From assembly GCF_000299915.1 (NCBI RefSeq), contig NZ_AMRI01000035.1, positions 1-34,515 of the forward strand: DNA of 34,515 nucleotides. Reading direction: 5' to 3'. Positions 23,085 through 30,833 of the stretch are shown one piece after another. The notes under the pieces are model-generated. The model saw only the letters and a program-made list of their open reading frames with translations, ran no database searches and was not told the DNA's origin. Made by a program: the position numbers and the translations under genes. Numbering within the stretch: the first letter of the stretch is position 1; each line of letters opens with the position of its first letter. The DNA comes from Gallaecimonas xiamenensis 3-C-1 (lineage in GTDB: Bacteria > Pseudomonadota > Gammaproteobacteria > Enterobacterales > Gallaecimonadaceae).

Positions 23085-24341
23085 ATGAAGCGCATTGTGA
23101 TAGTCGGGGGCGGCGCAGGCGGCCTGGAACTGGCCTGTCGTCTGGGCCGCAGTGTGGGCAAAAAGCACCTGGCCCAGGTGCTGCTCATTGACCAGCACCG
23201 CCAGCATGTCTGGAAACCCCTGCTCCATGAGGTGGCCACCGGTTCCTTCAACCCGGAACTGGGGGGCGCCGACTACCTGAACCTGGCCCGCCTCAACGGC
23301 TTCCAGTTTGTCCAAGGCCAGCTCACCGAGCTGGACAGAGACAACCGCCAGCTGACCCTGGCCCCCACCCGCGACGGCAAAGGCCGCTTCCTGACCCGTA
23401 ACCAACAGCTCCATTACGACCTGCTAGTGATGGCGGTAGGCAGCCAAAGCGCCGATTTCGGTACCCCCGGGGTGGCCGACCATGCCTTCTTCCTGGACGG
23501 CCCCGAACAGGCCAATGTCTACCACGACCATCTGCTGGCCAAGGTTCAACAGCAAACCCTGAGCGACACTCCCCAGCAGCTGAGCATAGCCATAGTCGGC
23601 GCTGGCGCCACAGGTGTGGAGTTGTCCGCCGAATTGCACAGTGCCGAGCGAGTGTTCCGCCACTATGGCGCCAAGCATTTGAGCCTGGATTTGACCCTGT
23701 TGGAAGCCGGCCCCCGCATCCTGCCCGCCCTTAACGAGCGTATCGCCGCCAAGGCGCAGCGGGAACTCAACAAGTTGGGGGTCAAGGTGCGCACCAGCGC
23801 CAAGGTGGTGGAAGCCACCAAGGATGCCTTCGTGCTGGAAGGGGACGAGCGGGTGGAGGCCGACCTGCTGGTCTGGGCCGCCGGCATCAAAGGCGCCGAC
23901 TGGGTAGGCCAGCTGGGGCTGGAGGTGTCCAGGCGCAACCAGTTGGTGGTGAACGGCCAGCTACGCACCTCGGATGAACATATCTATGCCCTAGGGGATT
24001 GCTGCGACGCCGCCCCGCCCCGGGCCCAGGCCGCCAACCAGCAGGCCATCTACCTCAATAAATGCCTGGGGGCGCTCATTAAGGGCGAGCGTTTCGACGA
24101 CAGCTTCGTCTACCAGGATTACGGCTCTTTGGTGTCACTGGCCGAGCACAGCGCCGTGGGCGGCCTGATGGGCAGCCTGGCCAAAGGCACCCTCTTTGTC
24201 GAGGGGCACCTGGCCCGCTGGATGTACATCTCCCTGTACCGCAAACACCAGCTGGCCCTGTTCGGCTTCTGGCGCACCTTGGGGCTGATGATTGCCGACA
24301 AGCTCAACGGCTGGGTCAGGCCCCGCCTCAAGCTGCATTGA
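23085..24341 (+). CDS. ndh: Type II NADH:quinone oxidoreductase (NDH-2)
   Basis: This 418-aa flavoenzyme passes electrons from NADH to the quinone pool without pumping protons. The FAD loop IVIVGGGAGGLELA is at residues 4-17, and the NADH loop AIVGAGATGVELSAEL lies at about 168-183. The FAD C-terminal segment YALGDCC is at about 303-309, followed by AANQQAIYL. The hydrophobic/amphipathic C-terminal part (YISLYRKHQLALFGFWRTLGL) anchors it to the membrane. AAGGAGG at 23073-23079 fixes the start. Its end overlaps the convergent GGDEF-EAL gene by 14 bp. Confidence 0.93.
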   Translation: MKRIVIVGGGAGGLELACRLGRSVGKKHLAQVLLIDQHRQHVWKPLLHEVATGSFNPELGGADYLNLARLNGFQFVQGQLTELDRDNRQLTLAPTRDGKGRFLTRNQQLHYDLLVMAVGSQSADFGTPGVADHAFFLDGPEQANVYHDHLLAKVQQQTLSDTPQQLSIAIVGAGATGVELSAELHSAERVFRHYGAKHLSLDLTLLEAGPRILPALNERIAAKAQRELNKLGVKVRTSAKVVEATKDAFVLEGDERVEADLLVWAAGIKGADWVGQLGLEVSRRNQLVVNGQLRTSDEHIYALGDCCDAAPPRAQAANQQAIYLNKCLGALIKGERFDDSFVYQDYGSLVSLAEHSAVGGLMGSLAKGTLFVEGHLARWMYISLYRKHQLALFGFWRTLGLMIADKLNGWVRPRLKLH

Positions 24342-26601
24342 GGCGGCGCACTCCCTCCACTGGGTCCAGGGAATGGGCCGGCACAGGCCGGCCCACGTAA
24401 AAGCCCTGGATCCAGTCACAGCCCATGCCCTTAAGCAGAGCCACGGCTTGGGCATCTTCCACCCCTTCTGCCACCACTTCGATATCCAGGCCATGGGCCA
24501 GGGTCACCACACCGCTGACCAGCTTGACGGCCCTGGGATCCGACGCCATCTCCTGCACAAAACTGCGGTCCAGCTTCAACACTTCGGGAGCAAAATGTTG
24601 AAGATGGGACAGGCTTGAAAAGCCGGTACCGAAGTCATCCACCGCCAGGCGCATGCCCTTGGCGCGGATCTTGGTCAAAAAGCACTGGGCCTTGGCCGGG
24701 TCACGAAGCAAGGCCCCCTCGGTCAATTCCAGCTCCATGAATTCCCCGGCTATGCCCTGCTGTTCCAGGTGCTCGGCGATAAAGTCTGCCAAGCCCTCGT
24801 CTTCAAATTGCAGCGCCGAAACGTTGACCGCCATGGACAGCCTGGGCCACTGCTGGCGCCAGGCGGCCAACTGGGCAATGGCGCTGGCCAGCACCCAGCG
24901 CCCCACAGGGCGGATAAGGCCGGTTTCTTCCAGCAGCGGCACGAATTCGGAAGGGGGCACCAGCGTGTCACCCTGGCGCCAGCGGATCAGGGCCTCCACT
25001 GCCACCAACCGGTGCTCCTTCAGGCAAAACTGGGGCTGGTAGTAGAGTTCGAACTCGTCGTTGTCCAGGGCGGTACGCAACCGGTTCTCCATGCGCACCA
25101 CATCGATACTGGGCCCAGCCAGGGCCTCGGTGAAAAAGCGGTGACAGTCGCGCCCGGCCTGCTTGGCGGCGTACATGGCCACTTCCACCCGCCGCAGCAG
25201 GGCTTCCACCGACTGACCGTCCTGGGGATAGCGCACCAGACCGGCGCTGTGGGTCAGCACGTGGCGCTCGCCGTCGAGGATCACCGGTTGGGCCATCAAC
25301 TGGTGCAAGTGGCTTACCAGGCTATCCAATTCCTCATCGCTGAGGCTGTGGGCGCCGGCCAGCATGAACTCGTCGCCCCCGACCCTGGCCACCAGCAGTT
25401 CACCACCGTAGGCCTGCTCCAGGCGCTGGGCCAGTTGGCTTAGCACCTGGTCACCGGTGTGGTGCCCCAGGGTTTCATTGATGTTCTTGAACCTGTCGAG
25501 ATCCAGCTGGCATAAGAAGCCGGTACGGCCCTGGCGCAACCACTGCTGCAGGTTTTGACGCAGCAGCACCCTGTTGGCCAGGCCGGTCAGCAGATCATGG
25601 TGGGACAGGTGCCAGATACGGCTCTTTTGGGTGCGGCTTTCGGTGACGTCGGTCATGGTGCCCGCCACCCGTACCGTGACGCCGGCGTCGTCGAGGATGG
25701 GGTAGGCGTTGTCCTTGATCCAGCGCTCGCCGCCGTCCTGCATCTGGATACGGTATTCCAGTTCGGTTTCTCCCTGCACCCTAAGTCCCTGCTCCACCAC
25801 TTGCCTGACGGCGTCGCGGTCGGTGGGTACTATGGCCTGGAGCCAATCCATGGGGTCCTGGCGCAGCCGCTCCAAGGAGCGGCCAGTGAGATCCTCATAA
25901 CGGGGGGAAACATAATCGATGCGGTTGGCCCGCACGTCATAACTCCAGAACACCTGGGGCAGGCGCGACACCAATTCGCGCATCAGCCGTTCGTTGTCCG
26001 CCAGCTTGGCCTGAGCCTGGCGCTCGCGACTGCGGTCAACGGCGGCCACCAACAGCGCTTCCTGCTCACCAAAGGGCACCCGGCGCACCAAGACTTCCAC
26101 CCTTTGTCCCTGACCAGCCAGGGTCATTTCCGCCAAGGCTGGGTGCTGATCGGCCAGGCCTTCATCCAGCAATTTGTTGGCCGCTTCCCTGAACTCAGGG
26201 GCAAAAATCAGGTCAAGGGTATGGGTTGTGGGGGCAAGGGCTGCTGCCTTGTCATTGCATTGCAATACCCTGTGGGCTTCGTCCACCAGCCAGATGGCCA
26301 GGGGATGTTCGTCAAAAAGGGCCCGGTAACATCGGGCTTGGCGTAGCTGCCCAGCCAGAGCCTGGCGCTGGCGCCTGGCATAGCTGAGGATCAGCCTGTA
26401 GAGCAACACCGCCGTGACCAGTACAAACAGGCTACCCTTCCAGGTTTGCACCCAGGGGACGTCGCCAAACCAGTACAGGCTGAGGCTGTCCGACCCCCAG
26501 ATCCACCCGAGGGCCAGCAGAGAGTAGAGCAGGACTATGCCCAGAGGGCCCAGTCCCTTGGCAGATCGGTTGTTATCGTTATTGTGGCTGCGCTCTGGCA
26601 T
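24328..26601 (-). CDS. Membrane PAS-PAS-GGDEF-EAL c-di-GMP enzyme
   Basis: This 757-aa protein has two N-terminal membrane segments (about residues 18-36 and 56-74) and a PAS-like domain (about 90-200). A clear second PAS with PAC (about 210-330, containing YDVRANRIDYVSPRYEDLTG) is next, followed by GGDEF and EAL domains. The GGDEF motif is intact (VARVGGDEF, with DLDRFKNINETLGH upstream), but no RxxD inhibitory site precedes it. EAL is intact (VEALIRW) with ELTEGALL, DDFGTGFSSL and a QGFYVGRP end, so phosphodiesterase activity is likely. The dominant activity cannot be read from sequence. It is divergent from the protease gene at 26677. The ribosome-binding site is weak. Confidence 0.9.
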   Translation of the reverse strand: MPERSHNNDNNRSAKGLGPLGIVLLYSLLALGWIWGSDSLSLYWFGDVPWVQTWKGSLFVLVTAVLLYRLILSYARRQRQALAGQLRQARCYRALFDEHPLAIWLVDEAHRVLQCNDKAAALAPTTHTLDLIFAPEFREAANKLLDEGLADQHPALAEMTLAGQGQRVEVLVRRVPFGEQEALLVAAVDRSRERQAQAKLADNERLMRELVSRLPQVFWSYDVRANRIDYVSPRYEDLTGRSLERLRQDPMDWLQAIVPTDRDAVRQVVEQGLRVQGETELEYRIQMQDGGERWIKDNAYPILDDAGVTVRVAGTMTDVTESRTQKSRIWHLSHHDLLTGLANRVLLRQNLQQWLRQGRTGFLCQLDLDRFKNINETLGHHTGDQVLSQLAQRLEQAYGGELLVARVGGDEFMLAGAHSLSDEELDSLVSHLHQLMAQPVILDGERHVLTHSAGLVRYPQDGQSVEALLRRVEVAMYAAKQAGRDCHRFFTEALAGPSIDVVRMENRLRTALDNDEFELYYQPQFCLKEHRLVAVEALIRWRQGDTLVPPSEFVPLLEETGLIRPVGRWVLASAIAQLAAWRQQWPRLSMAVNVSALQFEDEGLADFIAEHLEQQGIAGEFMELELTEGALLRDPAKAQCFLTKIRAKGMRLAVDDFGTGFSSLSHLQHFAPEVLKLDRSFVQEMASDPRAVKLVSGVVTLAHGLDIEVVAEGVEDAQAVALLKGMGCDWIQGFYVGRPVPAHSLDPVEGVRRLNAA

Positions 26602-26621
26602 CGGCTTAACAATCTGGCTAG

Positions 26622-26645
26622 GTTTATCCGCCTCTCTAGATAAAC
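26622..26645. promoter_or_regulatory. Perfect 7-bp inverted repeat in the divergent promoter region
   Basis: GTTTATC (26622-26628) and GATAAAC (26639-26645) are exactly complementary across 10 bases. They are roughly midway in the 75-bp gap between the GGDEF-EAL gene and the protease gene. A dimeric regulator acting on both genes is one reading. Confidence 0.45.
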
Positions 26646-26676
26646 ATGTTTTTAACCTGAGCTGTAGTACCTAACA

Positions 26677-27726
26677 ATGTTGCTTACATTTAATGCCTCC
26701 GGCCATACCTTCACCCTGGCCCGCACCCAGGGATTGGAACAGTTATACGTGGACGACAAACCGGTCAGCGTGCGCAAGATCCCGGGCGACAACACCGAAC
26801 ACCGCTTCGCCCTGGCCGGTAAGGAGTGGCAACTGCAGCTGTCCTTGGAACAGGGCTTGTACCGCTTTGCGCTGAGCGCCGACGGCGTCACCCAGCAGCA
26901 GGGCCAGGCTCCCCTGCCGGACGACCTTGACCAGCGACCCGTGCCCCCCATAGACCCGGCCGAGACAGGCCATGGCAAAGGCTTTGGCTGGCTGGCCCTT
27001 GGCCTTAAGCTGTTCAAGAGCGTGTCAGCCATCAAGGTAGCCCTGGCTGGCGCCAGCTTTGCCTCTTATGCCTACCTGTTCGACTGGAAGATAGCCCTGG
27101 CCCTGATTGCCATATTGGTGTTCCACGAATACGGCCATCTCAAGGCCATGCACCGCTTCCACATTCCCACCAAGGGCATTTACCTCATCCCCTTCTTTGG
27201 CGGGGCGGCGGTGTCGGCAGAGCAATTTAAGACTCAATGGCAGGAAGTCTATGTGGCCCTGGCCGGCCCCAGCTTTGGCTTACTGTTGTGCCTGGTTACC
27301 GGGGCCCTCTATTGGCTGACCGGCATACCCTGGCTGGGGGCTGTACTGACCCTGGGGGCCTTCTTGAACCTCTTCAACCTGCTGCCCATCCACCCTCTGG
27401 ACGGCGGCCGGGTACTCAAAGCCGCCATGGCCTCCACCCAGAAAAAGGCCGCCTTCTACGCCGTGCTGGCCTTCTCCGCCCTGGGTTTTGCCTTGAGCCT
27501 GTATTTTGGCCTGCTGCTGCTGAGCATATTGCTGGTGGCCGGGGTTATGGACCTGCTGGGAGAAAGAAAGGCGCCCAGTAGCCAGGCACCCATGGATAAA
27601 TGGGCTATGGTGGTATCGGCGGCCTGGTATCTGGCCGTGCTGCTGCCATTATTAGGCATACTGATGGTCATGGCCGACAGTGGTCTCCCTGGGACCGAGA
27701 TCCCACATTTGATACTGTCGTCTTAA
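26677..27726 (+). CDS. Site-2 protease family (M50) membrane metalloprotease
   Basis: This 349-aa protein has a cytoplasmic-looking N-terminal domain of about 100 residues (beta-rich, followed by the acidic PLPDDLDQRPVPP linker). Six or so membrane segments follow. FHEYGH at about residues 149-154 is the HExxH zinc motif, and LFNLLPIHPLDGGRV is the second S2P motif with the third zinc ligand Asp. Such enzymes cut membrane-spanning substrates. There is no PDZ domain, so it is not RseP. The ribosome-binding site is weak. The diguanylate cyclase gene follows after 22 bases, suggesting co-transcription. The substrate is unknown. Confidence 0.85.
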   Translation: MLLTFNASGHTFTLARTQGLEQLYVDDKPVSVRKIPGDNTEHRFALAGKEWQLQLSLEQGLYRFALSADGVTQQQGQAPLPDDLDQRPVPPIDPAETGHGKGFGWLALGLKLFKSVSAIKVALAGASFASYAYLFDWKIALALIAILVFHEYGHLKAMHRFHIPTKGIYLIPFFGGAAVSAEQFKTQWQEVYVALAGPSFGLLLCLVTGALYWLTGIPWLGAVLTLGAFLNLFNLLPIHPLDGGRVLKAAMASTQKKAAFYAVLAFSALGFALSLYFGLLLLSILLVAGVMDLLGERKAPSSQAPMDKWAMVVSAAWYLAVLLPLLGILMVMADSGLPGTEIPHLILSS

Positions 27727-27748
27727 ACGACAAAGTTAGAGAGTGGGA

Positions 27749-28786
27749 ATGTTAGAAGCCCCTATCCCCAGCAATGACGAGCAGCGCCTGGCGGCCCTGG
27801 ACAGGTCCGGGTTGCTAAGAAGCCGGCCAGACCCGCGCTTTGACAGGGTGGCCCGGCTGGCCAAGCGCCTGTTCAAAAGCAATACCGCCCTGATTTCCCT
27901 GGTCGCCAAGGACGAACAATGGTTCAAAGCCAAAGATGGCCTTGAGGCCCAGGCATTGCCGCGCAAAACCTCCTTTTGTGGCCACGCCGTAGCCCAGTCG
28001 GCGCCCCTTATCGTCAAAGACACCAAGGACGATCCGCGCTTTTTCGACAACCCTCTGGTGACCGGCCATCCCTTTATCCGTTTCTACGCCGGCTACCCCG
28101 TCTACTTTGAGGGGCAGGTACTGGGCACCCTCTGCGTCTTTGCCGACAAACCCCGGGCCTTTAGCGACGAGGATATGGATACCCTGGCCAGCCTGGCCTC
28201 CTGGGTCGAGAACGAAATCCGCCTGAGCGCCATGGCCCACCGCCACCTGGATCTGCAATTGCAGCTGGACAACGCCCGCCGCGACGCCCTGACCGACCCC
28301 ATGACCGGCGCCTGGACCCGCCGGCTGCTTACCGAGCAGCTGGCCCCGGAGATCAACCGACGCCGGCACGACAGCCTGGTTACCTCCTTGATGTTGGTGG
28401 ATGTAGACCGCTTCAAGCAGATAAATGACGAGCACGGCCATGACGTAGGAGACGCCGTGCTGGTAGAGATAGTAGCCCGCCTGAACCACCTGCTGCGCAG
28501 CAGTGACATAGTCGTGCGGCTGGGCGGTGACGAATTCCTGGTCTACCTGGGGGGCTGCCCCGAAGCCGAGGCACAGCACCTGGCCAAAAGGGTACTCGAT
28601 GGGGTGATGGCCGAGCCTTGCCTTCTGCCGGACGGCACCCTGCTCCCCCTTAGCCTCAGCATAGGGGTGGCCAGCAGCAACGATTTGGACCTGGACGCCC
28701 TGACCGCCCTGGCTGACGACGCCCTCTACGACAGCAAAAAAGGCGGCCGTGGCCGTTGGTCTGCCCGCCAGCAACAAGTCGGCTAA
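27749..28786 (+). CDS. GAF-GGDEF diguanylate cyclase
   Basis: This 345-aa cytoplasmic protein has an N-terminal GAF domain (about residues 20-160, containing KTSFCGHAVAQSAPLIVKD and YAGYPVYFEGQVLGTLCVF) and a C-terminal GGDEF domain. The active site is intact (VVRLGGDEFLVYLGG, with VDVDRFKQINDEHGHDVGD upstream). RSSD lies five residues before GGDEF, fitting the RxxD product-inhibition site, so it should be an active, feedback-controlled cyclase. The ATG at 27749 is preferred over GTG at 27743. It probably shares a transcript with the protease 22 bases upstream. Confidence 0.92.
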   Translation: MLEAPIPSNDEQRLAALDRSGLLRSRPDPRFDRVARLAKRLFKSNTALISLVAKDEQWFKAKDGLEAQALPRKTSFCGHAVAQSAPLIVKDTKDDPRFFDNPLVTGHPFIRFYAGYPVYFEGQVLGTLCVFADKPRAFSDEDMDTLASLASWVENEIRLSAMAHRHLDLQLQLDNARRDALTDPMTGAWTRRLLTEQLAPEINRRRHDSLVTSLMLVDVDRFKQINDEHGHDVGDAVLVEIVARLNHLLRSSDIVVRLGGDEFLVYLGGCPEAEAQHLAKRVLDGVMAEPCLLPDGTLLPLSLSIGVASSNDLDLDALTALADDALYDSKKGGRGRWSARQQQVG

Positions 28787-28974
28787 GCAGTTATCATTTC
28801 CTTAACCAAAAAGACGCCCTGTTGTCACTGCCATAGGGCCCTTAAGCTGACCTGGTTTCGTTCCCTGATCTGGCAAGGACGCCGTTCTTTTCAGGAAACC
28901 GCACACATCGCGCTTTTCCCTCCTTTGGCCTGGCTAAGGCCCTGACGGCAAAAACCTTTTCCATAAAGGGATTC

Positions 28975-29003
28975 AGATCTTCGACCAAAAGGTCGCCAGA
29001 TCT
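28975..29003. repeat. Nested inverted repeat, possible terminator or small RNA end
   Basis: AGATCT at 28975-28980 and 28998-29003 (each also palindromic) frame CGACC-AAAA-GGTCG (28982-28995). The stem has a small internal loop and is followed by TTTAAT. It is about 190 bp past the cyclase gene, far for a simple terminator. Confidence 0.4.
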
Positions 29004-29173
29004 TTAATGACGGCGTTCAATTCGTGACCTGTGCCGCACATGGTAAAAACCCTTTTGGCAAACAATAGGTTGCTTATTGACAGCTCAGTTTTTGAGCGGC
29101 ATGCTCCTTGCACTTAAGAACCTGCTGATGAAAGCCTCAAGGATAAGAGGATCTGAGAGCGGGGCTGGTGGGC

Positions 29174-29273
29174 AGATGGTCAAGGCCATCTTAGACCCGA
29201 ACACTCCGGCTCTGTGCCGGGAGAAGATAATCACATCGCCAAGAGGCTTGGCAGGCAGTAGGCCGGTGGCGAT
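29174..29273 (+). ncRNA. Candidate structured RNA or leader (three hairpins)
   Basis: AGATGG/CCATCT (29174-29179 with 29186-29191) is the first stem. CTCCGGC with GCCGGGAG (29204-29210 with 29216-29223, one bulge) is the second. ATCGCCA/TGGCGAT (29235-29241 with 29267-29273) encloses a 25-base loop region. They stand directly before the gene at 29296 and might be its leader. No known RNA family is recognised. Confidence 0.3.
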
Positions 29274-29295
29274 CTTGATATAGAAGAATAGCGTC

Positions 29296-29706
29296 ATGCG
29301 CACTTTTAAAGGCTCGGATAAATTCTATGTCGGTCAGGCGGTCGGTATTTTTGCACTGGCAATAGCTGCCGTGATCCTTAATAACCAGCAGATCCCGCTT
29401 AGAGGTACCTTAGTGGTATTGGCGGCCAGCCTGGGGCTTTTTCTACTGGTACGTTGGTTTATGGACAAGAATGTCCGTGGCCTGTGCTTTGATGAGGTCA
29501 GCCTGGAGATCCGCTACCCCCGTGGGCGGGTCCTGCTGCAAAAGGACGAGATCACCCGTATCGAGTCGGTAGGTAGCTCCAGGGTACCGGCCTGGTTTAT
29601 CTACACCAACGGCAACCGCTACCTGGTGCGCACCCAGCATTTTCCCCACTGGATCCGCCTGCAGATCCTGGATCAGATGCAAAAATTCCGCGCCCAACTT
29701 CCCTAA
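29296..29706 (+). CDS. Small inner-membrane protein of unknown function (136 aa)
   Basis: This 136-aa protein has two membrane segments (about residues 13-29 and 37-54). A cytoplasmic beta-rich domain follows with FDEVSLEIRYPRGRVLLQKDEITRIESVG and a final helix WIRLQILDQMQKF. The soluble part looks like a small PH-like barrel as found in bacterial membrane PH-domain proteins, but I cannot name the family. The ATG at 29296 has only a weak AGAAG upstream. A terminator follows the stop. Confidence 0.7.
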   Translation: MRTFKGSDKFYVGQAVGIFALAIAAVILNNQQIPLRGTLVVLAASLGLFLLVRWFMDKNVRGLCFDEVSLEIRYPRGRVLLQKDEITRIESVGSSRVPAWFIYTNGNRYLVRTQHFPHWIRLQILDQMQKFRAQLP

Positions 29707-29726
29707 GCCGCTCCCCTGCGGCTTTT
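29705..29726 (+). terminator. Rho-independent terminator
   Basis: AAGCCGC (29705-29711), loop TCCCCT and GCGGCTT (29718-29724) are followed by a short T run. It overlaps the stop codon of the 136-aa protein gene. Confidence 0.8.
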
Positions 29727-29789
29727 CTCAGCAAAATGACAGTCAGGCCCGGTTAAGATCGGGCTTATGGCGATTATCGGTAATACCCC

Positions 29790-30617
29790 ATGTTGAGCGA
29801 TGAACTGAATTTCCTGCTTCCCTTCCTGCTGGCTGCGGCCGGCTTTTTCGCCCTGTCACTGCTGTTGTACCTGTGGCGCCGGCTGCGTATGCGCCGGCCC
29901 TTTGAGCGCCAGCCCCTGCTGAGCGAAGAGGAAGTGCTTTTTCTGCGGCGCTTGGACAGCGCCTGTGGCGAAGACTTCAGGGCCTTTACCAAAGTGCGTT
30001 GGGCCGATGTGATTGGCGTCCAGCCCAGATTCAAAGGCAGCGATTACCAGCGGGTGTTTGAACGCATTTGCGCCAAACGCCTGGACTTTGTGCTTTGCTA
30101 CCCGGATCTGAGCGTGGCAATGGTGGTGGAAAGGGAAGCCAGCAACCCCAACCGCGCCCGGCGCAAAAGGGATGCAGAGCTGGTGCGGATCTGCGATCAA
30201 ATCGGTTTGCCGCTTCTGGTGGTAAAAGACGACCCTAGCCTCGATGCCCTGCATCTTCGGGCCCATATCGAAAAGCGCCTTAACCGTCTCCCCCCTCAGG
30301 CCCCGGTACGGGCCGTCGAGGCGTCAGAAGAAAGACAAGAGCGTACCCAGGAAGTCAGCCTGCCTCCCATCAGCGCCCTGGCCCCCCTGCCCAAAGGAGA
30401 GCGGCTTTGCCCCAAGTGCAACGCCGTGATGCAAAAGCGCAAGGTCGCCAAAGGCAAATACGAAGGCCAAAGTTTCTGGGCCTGCTCGGCTTATCCCCTT
30501 TGCAAGACGGTACAACCCATCAAGGAAGAAACCGCCGACAAGCCGGTATTGCAGGCAAGTATTAAGGACAAGGAAGTGGTCACAGAGGGCCTATTTACCT
30601 TGAGGGCCACAAGATAA
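29790..30617 (+). CDS. Membrane-anchored DUF2726 protein with C-terminal zinc finger
   Basis: This 275-aa protein has one N-terminal membrane segment (about residues 8-28), then a DUF2726 domain (about 45-165: FTKVRWADVIGV, RLDFVLCYPDLSVAMVVERE, ICDQIGLPLLVVKDD). A linker rich in charged and Pro residues leads to a topoisomerase-type C4 zinc finger (CPKC to CSAYPLC, about 205-245). The DUF2726 core resembles PD-(D/E)xK nuclease folds, so nucleic-acid binding or cleavage is possible but unproven. The start at ATG 29790 has no clear ribosome-binding site. A strong terminator follows. Confidence 0.8.
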   Translation: MLSDELNFLLPFLLAAAGFFALSLLLYLWRRLRMRRPFERQPLLSEEEVLFLRRLDSACGEDFRAFTKVRWADVIGVQPRFKGSDYQRVFERICAKRLDFVLCYPDLSVAMVVEREASNPNRARRKRDAELVRICDQIGLPLLVVKDDPSLDALHLRAHIEKRLNRLPPQAPVRAVEASEERQERTQEVSLPPISALAPLPKGERLCPKCNAVMQKRKVAKGKYEGQSFWACSAYPLCKTVQPIKEETADKPVLQASIKDKEVVTEGLFTLRATR

Positions 30618-30628
30618 AAAGCAACATC

Positions 30629-30653
30629 AAGCCGGGTCTTGCCCGGCTTTTTT
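30629..30653 (+). terminator. Rho-independent terminator
   Basis: AAGCCGGG (30629-30636) and CCCGGCTT (30642-30649) form an 8-bp stem with a 5-base loop followed by T6. It ends the DUF2726 gene. Confidence 0.88.
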
Positions 30654-30833
30654 ACGCCCCAAATTCACACCAATGGCGATAGAATCTTCACAAGCTTCAT
30701 TAGGATATGGTCGCTTTTAACAAGCAGCCCAGGGTCGGGCTGGCATCTTGCACGAAAGGGAAGACAACTGGCTCCAGGCCCTGAGGTTGGCAGGCATTGA
30801 CCTAGCCTTTAATCCTTTGTCTATGGAGAGCCA

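Larger units (their letters stand above)
28787..29295. other. 509-bp gene-free stretch with several hairpins
   Basis: I find no convincing gene here: the only open frame (29077-29283) has no ribosome-binding site and no protein-like pattern. The stretch holds a nested inverted repeat at 28975-29003 and three successive hairpins at 29174-29273. It shows no c-di-GMP riboswitch, tRNA, SRP RNA or 6S RNA pattern that I recognise. Confidence 0.6.

Noticed and set aside
29077-29283. 68-codon open frame as a small gene
   Set aside because: It lacks a ribosome-binding site, overlaps the hairpin series and shows no protein-like pattern.
28787-29295. c-di-GMP riboswitch, 6S RNA, SRP RNA or tRNA downstream of the diguanylate cyclase
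   Set aside because: None of the conserved core sequences of these RNAs is found; only generic hairpins are seen.
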